Notes: generated by a model not told the origin, from the letters alone. DNA of 6,520 bases from Bradyrhizobium sp. (GCA_013695565.1 JACDAG010000989.1:1-6520); one strand, 5' to 3'; shown: positions 1 to 5,892, counted from the stretch's first letter. A program made the numbers and translations.

Positions 1-939
1 ACCAAAGATCGCCAGTTGGTCTGCCGGCACTCGCAATGCGACCTGCACACCACGACCAACATCCTGTCGGTGCCCGCGCTGGCCGCGAAATGCACGCAAG
101 GTTTCAGCTCCGCCGATCCCGCCACCGGCAAGAAGGCCTCCGCCAAATGCTGCACCAGCGACATCACGCTGGCCGAGTTCAAGACACTGACGGCGAAGAT
201 GGACGGCTTCAATGCGGATGCTACCAGTGTGGCCGATTACATGAACGGCACGCCGCGCTGGCGCACCGATCTCTATGCCAATTCCGGCACGCTCATGACG
301 CATGACGAAAGCATCACGCTGATCAAGAGCCTCGGCGCCAAATTCACGCCGGAATTGAAGGCACCGGAAGTGCCGATGCCGTTCGACGGCGACTACAGCC
401 AGGAAAAATACGCCACGCAAATGCTGGCCGCCTACAAGGCTGCCGGCATTCCCGCGAGCGACGTGTTCGCACAGAGCTTCAATCTCGCCGACATACTGTA
501 CTGGGTGAAGACCGAGCCCGACTTTGGCGCGCAGGCGGTGTATCTTGAGGACCGTTACGAGAAACAGGGCCTCGATCCCAATAAGCCCGAGACCTGGAAG
601 CCCTCGATGGCGGAGCTGAGGGCGTCAGGTGTCCGAATCCTCGCGCCGCCGATCTGGACCATGCTGACGCTGAACGACAAGAAGGAAATCGTGCCGTCGG
701 AATACGCCAAGACCGCAAAGGCCGCCGGCCTCGATCTGATCGGCTGGTCGCTGGAGCGCGACGGCCCGCTGCACAATGGCGGCGCCTTCTATCACAAGTC
801 CGTCAAACCGGCTGTTGACCGCGACGGCGACACGTTGACGGTGCTGGATGTGCTGGCCAAGCAGGTCGGCGTCCGCGGCATGTTCTCGGACTGGCCGGCG
901 ACGACGACGTTCTATGCGAGCTGCATGGGGATGAAGTAG
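1..939 (+). CDS. Glycerophosphodiester phosphodiesterase family protein, C-terminal part (5' end outside window)
   Basis: The frame is open from base 1, so the true start lies upstream; the TTG at 16 is internal. The 312 visible residues fit the glycerophosphodiester phosphodiesterase family, which hydrolyses glycerophosphodiesters to glycerol-3-phosphate and an alcohol on a TIM-barrel fold. Near the visible N-terminus, CRHSQCDLHTTTNIL (residues 8-22) matches the family's 'RH...L..TT' strand; His10 is probably one of the two catalytic histidines, the other lying upstream. The C-terminus carries the 'GLDLIGWSLER' strand and 'GMFSDWPATTTFYASC', the usual last barrel strand with the FSDWPA motif. 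Several cysteines (residues 8, 13, and pairs around KCT and KCC) suggest disulfides and hence export, but the signal peptide is not in view. Family assignment is by recalled motifs. It converges on the LuxR-type gene with a palindromic repeat between the two stops. Confidence 0.85.
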   Translation, partial: TKDRQLVCRHSQCDLHTTTNILSVPALAAKCTQGFSSADPATGKKASAKCCTSDITLAEFKTLTAKMDGFNADATSVADYMNGTPRWRTDLYANSGTLMTHDESITLIKSLGAKFTPELKAPEVPMPFDGDYSQEKYATQMLAAYKAAGIPASDVFAQSFNLADILYWVKTEPDFGAQAVYLEDRYEKQGLDPNKPETWKPSMAELRASGVRILAPPIWTMLTLNDKKEIVPSEYAKTAKAAGLDLIGWSLERDGPLHNGGAFYHKSVKPAVDRDGDTLTVLDVLAKQVGVRGMFSDWPATTTFYASCMGMK

Positions 940-957
940 TCGCAATCGCCGGAATCG

Positions 958-1062
958 TAGGGTGGGCAAAGCGCAGCGTGCCCACCATTCTGTCCGACAA
1001 TGCCGATGGTGGGCACGGCGCGAGTGCGCTTTTGCCCATCCCACGAGGGCCAACCCACCCTA
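958..1062. repeat. Double-hairpin palindromic intergenic repeat, Bradyrhizobium type
   Basis: Two hairpin units face each other. Unit one pairs GGTGGGCA (961-968) with TGCCCACC (979-986) around a 10-nt loop. Unit two pairs GGTGGGCA (1008-1015) with TGCCCATC (1033-1040), with one G-T pair. The outer ends TAGGGTGGG (958-966) and CCCACCCTA (1054-1062) form a perfect 9-bp terminal inverted repeat. The units are imperfect reverse copies of each other, so the whole can fold as one long cruciform. From memory, 'GGTGGGCAAAGCGCAGCGTGCCCACC'-like repeats are frequent between genes in Bradyrhizobium and relatives. It fills the space between two convergent genes and could act as a bidirectional transcription stop, but no T-tract follows the stems. 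Confidence 0.75.
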
Positions 1063-2171
1063 TTCACTCCAAACGCCCTGCGCGCCGCCGTTTCGTCGAA
1101 CGCCCTCACCCGGCGACAACGCCAGATGCACCAGCTCCGACTGGCGTGTCGTGCCCGTCTTCCTGAAGATGCGATGCAGGTGCGTTCGCGCCGTGGCCGG
1201 CGCTATTCCGATCCGGGCGGCGACCTCCGGCATGTCTCCGCCTTTCAGCATTTCCTCGACCAGAGCCGCTTCGGCGCGCGTCAGGCCAAACTGCTGCTGC
1301 AATGCCTGATGCCGCTGGCCCGCGGCGTCTTCGGGATCGCTGACGAAGACGATCGCCGCCTGCTCATGCCGCGCGCTCCATTCGATGTGATGCCGCAGCG
1401 GGATCACAAGCAACGACAGCGGCGCGCGATCCGCACCGCGCGAAATCGCGATCTCGTTGCGCCCGCCATTGTTGAAGGGATCGACGATCGCCAGATGCAG
1501 ATTAGCGGTTTCCGACGGCCTGGTGCCGCACAGCACCCCGTCCAGCAGTTTCAGGCCGGCGTTGAAGGATTTCCTTGCCGCCTGGTTTGCGAACAGAACG
1601 CGCGCCCGGGAGTCGACGATCAGCATGCCGCGGTCGACGCTGTCGAGCGCACCGTGCGAATAGGCTCGATCGAGCTCTGCGGATTGCAGACGATGCGTGA
1701 GCTGTACTGCGCGTTTGAGGTGCGGTGCAAGCGCATCGTAGAGCTTCATCTGCTCCGGCCCGAACCCATTCTTGCCGGGTCGAAGCGCCATTGATCCTCG
1801 ACGAGCAACGTCGCCCCCATCACCGATAGATAGTTCTGCGGTCGGGACCACTCGTTGTAGAATTGACTGGCGCGAAGGGTTTCCTGGCGAAGCACCATGC
1901 GGTCGGTGACCGCCGTACCAACCGGCACGCGCGTCATCCGGTCCCAGAACAGGTTCAACGGGTGATAATGCTGCCCGTAGCTTTGCAGGAACGAAGGATC
2001 GGTGCGCGGCGCGACCAACCAGGGGACAGCTACCGGCGAGACCGCGCTCAGCGACGCATCCTCGGCTCCAAACGCGTCCGCGATGATCTGAAGGACGACC
2101 GGCCACCGGCTCGTATCGGTCGCGGCCTCGTAGATCTTCTCGATGACGACGAGCAAATCGTCCTGGTTCAT
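1060..2171 (-). pseudogene. LuxR-type (GerE HTH) transcriptional regulator, split by a frameshift
   Basis: Two minus-strand reading frames together make one regulator. The N-terminal half reads from ATG 2171 (MNQDDLLVVIEKIYEAATD...) through 'NYLSVMGATLLVEDQ' and then runs into an out-of-frame TGA near 1746. The remainder resumes in another frame at about 1794 (SMALRPGKNGFGPEQ, then 'LAPHLKRAVQLTHRL'). It continues through a PAS-like segment (about 1537-1671, 'GMLIVDSRARVLFANQAARK') and a LuxR-type helix-turn-helix (1117-1284, 'LTRAEAALVEEML...APATARTHLHRIFRKTG'). The span is 1112 nt, one short of a multiple of three, which fits a single missing base and an intact ancestor of about 370 aa. ATG 2171 is preferred over TTG 2174 because a G-run (2176-2181) sits just upstream as a possible ribosome site. 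The gene is probably inactive; sequencing error or programmed frameshifting are alternatives. Its regulatory target is unknown. It diverges from the PEP-CTERM pair. Confidence 0.8.
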
Positions 2172-2403
2172 CAAGCCCCCCGCGCCCGCGGCGAAATGGC
2201 GGAATCGAAACTAACTTGCCGCCCTGTAATCAAGACAGTGTATCGCCGGTCCCAAAATCTGCAACCACCCGCCCTGCCGTACATCATTTGACGTAGCGAC
2301 CAAACGACGCTTAAGCCCCGACCTGCTGGCTAGCGTCACATCCATCTTCTAGCCTTTTCGCTGCACGCGCTCGCTGAAGAGAAATTGTAATAGACATCTA
2401 GAA
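2172..2403. promoter_or_regulatory. Divergent intergenic region upstream of the regulator and the PEP-CTERM pair
   Basis: This 232-bp gap should hold the promoters of both the minus-strand regulator and the plus-strand PEP-CTERM unit. TTGACG at 2288-2293 resembles a -35 box for the plus strand, but the sequence 17 bp further on (TTAAGC) is a poor -10. A 6-bp inverted repeat, GGCTAG (2328-2333) and CTAGCC (2349-2354) with a 15-nt spacer, is followed by TTTT and could be an operator or a weak hairpin. No convincing promoter pair or coding sequence is seen. Confidence 0.3.
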
Positions 2404-3054
2404 ATGGAAACTTTTATGCTTGGATTTTCAGGACTGAAGGGCGCTTTTGCGCTTCTGTTCGTTGGACTTGGTCTCGCCTCAGCTTCCGCCACGACGCTCA
2501 ATGTAAGCGTTGGCCAGGACTTTGGAGATTTCGCCAACTCCTACTACACGGTAGATGCGACGTTTGTACTGCCGGTGGGCTTTTCGAACGCGGTCCTCAA
2601 TACCTCGCTGTTCGCGGCTGACGATCGCGCCGTGCTTCAACTGAATGGCACGAACGTGAGCGAGACCGGCATTTTTGGGCCCGGGTCGGGGTCGTTTTAC
2701 TTCCTGCCTGATGGCAGCGACAATGCCGCATACAATTTTCGCTACGGCAACGCCACCCTTGCGTTCGATCCGATCACGGGGCCCTTTGTTGTGGGCACCA
2801 ACACACTTCATTTCATCCTCAATAACACAAACAATGGAATTTTTGGCGGGCCCAGCGGCGGCCATGCAGCCTTGTACTTCGAAGGAACGGTCTCCTTTGA
2901 TACGGTTTCCACCGTCCCTGAGCCTTCGACCTGGGCCATGATGCTGCTCGGCTTCGCCGGCATTGGCTTCATCGCTTACCGCCGCAAGTCACAGCCGGTG
3001 TCACTCGCTGCCCATCCATGTCAGCAGCGCAGCGCCGGGAAATTATTGTCATGA
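2404..3054 (+). CDS. Secreted PEPxxWA-CTERM sorting-domain protein (first of tandem pair)
   Basis: The protein has 216 residues. It starts with a signal peptide (hydrophobic core about residues 11-24, probable cleavage after ASA near 29). A Ser/Thr/Asn/Gly-rich beta-sandwich-like region follows, with 'LFAADDRAVLQLNG', a motif reminiscent of galactose-binding-like lectin folds. The C-terminus is a PEPxxWA-CTERM tail: PEP at 172-174, Trp177, hydrophobic helix MMLLGFAGIGFIA and basic YRRK (192-195). In this family the tail retains the protein at the inner membrane until an exosortase cleaves it during sorting to the cell surface or extracellular matrix; no exosortase is in the window. Unusually, 21 residues follow YRRK, including a Cys, where these proteins normally end within roughly ten. 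ATG 2416 is an alternative start with a better-placed ribosome site. The stop overlaps the next gene's ATG (ATGA). The specific function is unknown. Confidence 0.85.
   Translation: METFMLGFSGLKGAFALLFVGLGLASASATTLNVSVGQDFGDFANSYYTVDATFVLPVGFSNAVLNTSLFAADDRAVLQLNGTNVSETGIFGPGSGSFYFLPDGSDNAAYNFRYGNATLAFDPITGPFVVGTNTLHFILNNTNNGIFGGPSGGHAALYFEGTVSFDTVSTVPEPSTWAMMLLGFAGIGFIAYRRKSQPVSLAAHPCQQRSAGKLLS
2406..2410 (+). promoter_or_regulatory. Possible ribosome binding site favouring start at 2416
   Basis: GGAAA lies five bases before the second in-frame ATG (2416) of the first PEP-CTERM gene. No comparable purine run sits at a suitable distance before ATG 2404; GAAGAGA near 2375-2381 is too far upstream. 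Starting at 2416 gives MLGFSGLKGAFALLFVG, still a complete signal peptide, so either start is functional on paper. Confidence 0.4.
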
Positions 3055-3641
3055 CAATGATCATCTCACAATTGAGAGCGCTCGCCGTCGGGACGCTGGC
3101 GTTCCTTTGGATGACGATGGCCCCGGTGTCGGCAGTAACCCTGCTGAACACGCTCACGGATCCTTTCATTGGCAACGGCACGCACGGCTACATCTTTAGC
3201 GCTGCCGGGCCCTTCAACATTGGCGTCCCATTCAATTCACTTGGCTCAAACAAAATCACGGAAATCGAGGCCTTTATTTCAACCCCCACCACCGCTGCTG
3301 TCGGATTCAATCTTATTCTCATGACAGACGACGGCGGTCACCCCGGAGTTTACCTTTTGTCGGCGGGATTTTCACTTGATGTTAACAGCCCGGTACTGCT
3401 CACGTCGCTTGATTGGACCGTAACGCCGGGAACGGCGTATTGGTTGGTCGCATTTGCTTCTCCGGGCACGACTGGCGCTTGGGAATTAAGCCAATCTCTG
3501 GGATTGCCGGAGGCCAGAATCGAAGGCGAATTGGCGGCCGCCGTCCCCGAGCCCTCGACCTGGGCGATGATGCTGCTCGGGTTCGCCGGCATCGGCTACG
3601 GCGTCTATCGCCGCAGGAAGCTGGCGGCCCTCGCGGCCTGA
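3051..3641 (+). CDS. Secreted PEPxxWA-CTERM sorting-domain protein (second of tandem pair)
   Basis: From ATG 3051 the protein has 196 residues. This start overlaps the upstream stop as ATGA (3051-3054), with GGGA at 3037-3040 as a possible ribosome site, and gives a compact signal peptide (LRALAVGTLAFLWMTMAPVSA, cleavage near residue 28). An earlier ATG at 3018 would add 11 charged and polar residues before the signal and is less likely. The mature part (TLLNTLTDPFIGNG..., then TDDGGHPGVYLLSAG, then TPGTAYWLVAF) is beta-rich and resembles the 'choice-of-anchor R' domain found with such tails; that match is by recalled pattern only. The C-terminal tail has PEP at 166-168, WAMMLLGFAGIG, then YRRRK, ending a few residues later in the normal way. 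The protein is probably exported, processed by an exosortase encoded elsewhere and left on the surface or in the matrix. Translation is probably coupled to the gene before it. Confidence 0.85.
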   Translation: MTMIISQLRALAVGTLAFLWMTMAPVSAVTLLNTLTDPFIGNGTHGYIFSAAGPFNIGVPFNSLGSNKITEIEAFISTPTTAAVGFNLILMTDDGGHPGVYLLSAGFSLDVNSPVLLTSLDWTVTPGTAYWLVAFASPGTTGAWELSQSLGLPEARIEGELAAAVPEPSTWAMMLLGFAGIGYGVYRRRKLAALAA

Positions 3642-3654
3642 CGGCCACGAATGC

Positions 3655-3682
3655 AAAAAGACCGCCCTCGGGCGGTCTTTTT
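3655..3682 (+). terminator. Strong intrinsic terminator after the PEP-CTERM pair
   Basis: AAAAAGACCGCC (3655-3666) pairs perfectly with GGCGGTCTTTTT (3671-3682) around a CTCG loop, giving a GC-rich 12-bp stem ending in five T. It begins 13 nt after the stop at 3641. The A-run on the other side makes a T-run on the minus strand, so it could also end transcription from the minus-strand gene that stops at 3768. Confidence 0.93.
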
Positions 3683-3767
3683 CATTGGAGCGGAATTTGG
3701 CAAACCCGCAAGAGCGCCCCGCTTCGTTGGGCGACTTCGGTGGCGCCGGCCTGTGCGATCAGGCAGG

Positions 3768-4112
3768 TCAACTCAGTTTCATCGGCGCATCAACGACCAA
3801 CCGCAACTCGATCCTGCTGATCAGATCCGAACGGAGCAGTTCGGCGGCACCGATGGCCTCCTCGGTCTGCCGCAACGTACTGACATTCGATCCCAGCGAC
3901 ACGATCCCGCCCAGTATCATGGCGATCGATCCGAGGGCGGCGGTGGATCCGAATACGCCAAACATCACCACGAGCAACAGTGCAACGCCGCCGGCGATCG
4001 TAGCCTTGGAAACCAGAATAAACTTCCGGCATCGCTCGGCGACCTCGGCAAGCTCCTCGAGCCGCACTTCGATCCGTGAGATTTCGTCGGTGGGGTCGTC
4101 TTCTTCGGCCAT
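3768..4112 (-). CDS. Small two-helix membrane protein of unknown function
   Basis: The protein has 114 residues from ATG 4112; a TTG at 4121 would add three residues, and neither start has a clear ribosome site. The N-terminal 30 residues are acidic and amphipathic (ISRIEVRLEELAEVAERCRK), likely helical or coiled coil. Two hydrophobic segments follow (about residues 37-55, ATIAGGVALLLVVMFGVFG, and 57-75, TAALGSIAMILGGIVSLG), then a second amphipathic helix (STLRQTEEAIGAAELLRSDLISRIELRL). This helix-hairpin-helix plan suggests an inner-membrane protein with both ends in the cytoplasm. I do not recognise a named family. It lies downstream of pccB on the same strand, 113 bp away across a palindromic repeat, so it may share the pccB transcript. 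It converges on the PEP-CTERM pair. Confidence 0.7.
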   Translation of the reverse strand: MAEEDDPTDEISRIEVRLEELAEVAERCRKFILVSKATIAGGVALLLVVMFGVFGSTAALGSIAMILGGIVSLGSNVSTLRQTEEAIGAAELLRSDLISRIELRLVVDAPMKLS

Positions 4113-4131
4113 TCGATTCAAGATTGAGCGC

Positions 4132-4217
4132 GTAGGATGGGTGGAGCGAAGCGATACCCATCAATTGCCAATGTGGAGACGAAAGAAGGTGGGTTACGCT
4201 CCGCTAACCCACCTTAC
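4132..4217. repeat. Second palindromic intergenic repeat, Bradyrhizobium type (two hairpins)
   Basis: The first hairpin pairs GATGGGT (4136-4142) with ACCCATC (4156-4162) around a 13-nt loop containing GAGCGAAGCG. The second pairs AAGGTGGGTTA (4186-4196) with TAACCCACCTT (4205-4215), a perfect 11-bp stem with loop CGCTCCGC. Outer GTAGG (4132-4136) and CTTACG-like ends give further terminal symmetry. The 'GGTGGGTTA...GCG...TAACCCACC' form is, from memory, another abundant Bradyrhizobium-group intergenic repeat, distinct in sequence from the one at 958-1062. It lies nine bases downstream of the pccB stop and upstream of the small membrane protein gene, where it may stabilise or punctuate the pccB mRNA. 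Confidence 0.75.
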
Positions 4218-4225
4218 GAAGCGCC

Positions 4226-5758
4226 TCACAACGGCAAATTGTCGTGCTTCTTCGCCGGCATTTCGACCTTCTTGTCCTTCAACATCGCCAGCGCCCGCGC
4301 GATGCGCTTGCGGGTCGAATGCGGCATGATGACGTCGTCGATGTAGCCGCGCTCGGCGGCGATGAAGGGCGACAGGAAGCGGTCTTCGTATTCCTTGGTC
4401 CGCGCGGCGATCTTGTCGGCGTCGCCGATGTCGCTGCGGAAGATGATTTCCACTGCGCCCTTGGCGCCCATCACGGCGATCTGGGCGGTCGGCCAGGCGT
4501 AGTTCAAGTCGGCGCCGATTTCCTTGGATGCCATCACGTCGAACGCGCCGCCATAGGCCTTGCGCGTGATGACGGTCACCAGCGGCACCGTCGCCTGCGA
4601 GAACGCGAACAGCAGCTTGGCGCCGTGCTTGATCAGGCCGCCATATTCTTGCGCGGTGCCCGGCAGGAAGCCCGGCACGTCGACAAAGGTCACGATCGGG
4701 ATGTTGAAAGCATCGCAGAAGCGGACGAAGCGCGCGGCCTTCCGGGAAGCATCGCTGTCGAGCACCCCCGCCAGCACCATCGGCTGGTTGGCGACGAAGC
4801 CGACGGTGCGGCCGGCGATGCGACCAAAACCGGTGATGATGTTCTTGGCGAAGGTCTCCGAAATTTCGAAGAAATCGCCCTCGTCTACGACCTTCAGGAT
4901 CAGTTCCTTCATGTCGTAGGGCTTGTTCGGATTGTCGGGGATCAGCGTATCCAGCGACAAATCGAGGCGTTCGATATTGTCGAAGCTCGGCCATTCCGGC
5001 ACGCCGTCGGTGTTGTTCGAAGGCAGGAAGTCGATCAGCCGCCTCATCTGCAACAGCGTCTCGACGTCATTGTCGAACGCGCCGTCCGCGATCGAAGAGC
5101 GTGTGGCGTGCACGGAGGCGCCGCCGAGTTCTTCGGCCGTGACCACTTCGTTGGTGACGGTCTTCACCACGTCGGGCCCGGTGACGAACATGTAGCTCGT
5201 ATTCTTCACCATGAAGATGAAGTCGGTCATGGCGGGCGAATAGACGTCGCCGCCGGCGCAAGGGCCCATGATGACGGAGACCTGCGGGATCACGCCCGAG
5301 GCGATGACGTTGCGACGGAACACGTAGGAATAACCGGCGAGCGCCGCGACGCCCTCCTGGATGCGCGCGCCGCCGGCGTCATAGAGCCCGATGATCGGCG
5401 CCCTCGCCTTCATCGCCATGTCCTGGATCTTCACGATCTTTTGCGCGTGGGTTTCCGAGAGCGAACCGCCGAACACCGTAAAATCCTTGGCGAAGACGAA
5501 GGTCTTGCGGCCGTTCACGGTACCCCAGCCGGTGACGACGCCGTCGCCCGGCACTTTCGATTTTTCCATGCCGAATTCGACTGAGCGGTGCTCGACGAAC
5601 ATGTCGAATTCCTCGAACGAGCCCTTGTCGAGCAGCAATTCGATGCGCTCCCGCGCGGTCAGCTTGCCGCGGGCATGCTGCGCCTCGATGCGCTTTTCGC
5701 CGCCGCCGAGCTTGGCGCCGGCGCGCCGTTCTTCGAGGGTATCCAGGATATCTTTCAT
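4226..5758 (-). CDS. pccB: Propionyl-CoA carboxylase beta (carboxyltransferase) subunit
   Basis: The protein has 510 residues, the usual length of bacterial PccB. It transfers the carboxyl group from carboxybiotin (on the alpha subunit) to propionyl-CoA, giving (S)-methylmalonyl-CoA, in the cytoplasm. The N-terminal crotonase-like half has 'KDFTVFGGSLSETHAQKI' (91-108), 'YDAGGARIQEG' (126-136) and 'MGPCAGGDVYSPAM' (164-177). The C-terminal half has 'VDVPGFLPGTAQEYGG' (359-374) and 'KAYGGAFDVMASKEIGADLNYAWP' split around residue 407, ending in KHDNLPL. By alignment from memory with Streptomyces PccB, Gly169/Gly170 and Gly404/Ala405 form the oxyanion holes. Asp407 is the residue that favours propionyl-CoA over acetyl-CoA. 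ATG 5758 is chosen because MKDILDTLEERRAGAKLGGG is the family N-terminus and GGGAG precedes it closely; the open frame back to 5860 is unlikely to be translated. The biotin-carrying subunit gene pccA is not in the window. Confidence 0.96.
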   Translation of the reverse strand: MKDILDTLEERRAGAKLGGGEKRIEAQHARGKLTARERIELLLDKGSFEEFDMFVEHRSVEFGMEKSKVPGDGVVTGWGTVNGRKTFVFAKDFTVFGGSLSETHAQKIVKIQDMAMKARAPIIGLYDAGGARIQEGVAALAGYSYVFRRNVIASGVIPQVSVIMGPCAGGDVYSPAMTDFIFMVKNTSYMFVTGPDVVKTVTNEVVTAEELGGASVHATRSSIADGAFDNDVETLLQMRRLIDFLPSNNTDGVPEWPSFDNIERLDLSLDTLIPDNPNKPYDMKELILKVVDEGDFFEISETFAKNIITGFGRIAGRTVGFVANQPMVLAGVLDSDASRKAARFVRFCDAFNIPIVTFVDVPGFLPGTAQEYGGLIKHGAKLLFAFSQATVPLVTVITRKAYGGAFDVMASKEIGADLNYAWPTAQIAVMGAKGAVEIIFRSDIGDADKIAARTKEYEDRFLSPFIAAERGYIDDVIMPHSTRKRIARALAMLKDKKVEMPAKKHDNLPL

Positions 5759-5892
5759 CTGCTCCCGCCCGTCTTTGGTCCGATTTGAAGGCCTTCTAAC
5801 ACGGCCTTTTCCGAACCGGAAACACCCCCGCTGGCCCTCTGGTACCGCCCGGAAATGCACCTATATCCGCACGCTCTGCATTAGGGGATGCA
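5759..5892. promoter_or_regulatory. Divergent region between pccB and the DUF4260 gene
   Basis: These 134 bp must carry promoters for pccB (minus) and probably the DUF4260 gene (plus). Two inverted repeats are visible. AAGGCC (5788-5793) and GGCCTT (5803-5808) have a 9-nt spacer; TTCCG (5809-5813) and CGGAA (5817-5821) have a 3-nt spacer. Both would lie in or near the pccB leader and could be operators or a leader hairpin. The TTTGCAAA motif known for the propionate regulator PccR in other alphaproteobacteria is not present. AGGGG at 5883-5887 is a good ribosome site for ATG 5893. No clear -35/-10 pair is seen. Confidence 0.4.

Noticed and set aside
958..1062. CRISPR-like or attachment-site interpretation of the repeated GGTGGGCA units
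   Set aside because: There are only two units, in opposite orientation, with hairpin symmetry and no regular spacers; no integrase or cas gene is present.
962..1309. Plus-strand frame starting MGKAQRAHHSVRQCRWWARRE
   Set aside because: This is the translated palindromic repeat followed by antisense regulator sequence, not a real gene.
1000..1794. A 264-codon plus-strand frame opposite the regulator
   Set aside because: It is antisense to the clear LuxR-type coding sequence, rich in Arg/Gln/Cys, and has no domain.
2328..2358. GGCTAG...CTAGCC followed by TTTT as an intrinsic terminator or attenuator
   Set aside because: The stem is only 6 bp with a 15-nt loop, too weak to call a terminator; kept only as a possible operator within the intergenic entry.
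3685..4329. A 214-codon plus-strand frame covering the small membrane protein, the repeat and the end of pccB
   Set aside because: It crosses a palindromic repeat and is antisense to two better-supported genes; its Ser/Pro/Thr/Arg-rich composition is typical of a shadow frame.
4137..4346. Small plus-strand frame MGGAKRYPSIANVETKEGG...
   Set aside because: Its first part is simply the translated palindromic repeat, a common spurious annotation in this group, and the rest is antisense to the 3' end of pccB.
4244..5584. A 446-codon open frame on the plus strand opposite pccB
   Set aside because: It is an antisense shadow of a high-GC gene: composition is rich in Arg, His, Asp and Val, without a recognisable domain, while the opposite strand encodes an unmistakable full-length PccB.
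5759..5860. N-terminal extension of PccB by 34 residues
   Set aside because: The extension is Arg/Gly-rich and not typical of the family. The start at 5758 gives exactly the usual 510 residues and has a purine-rich ribosome site.
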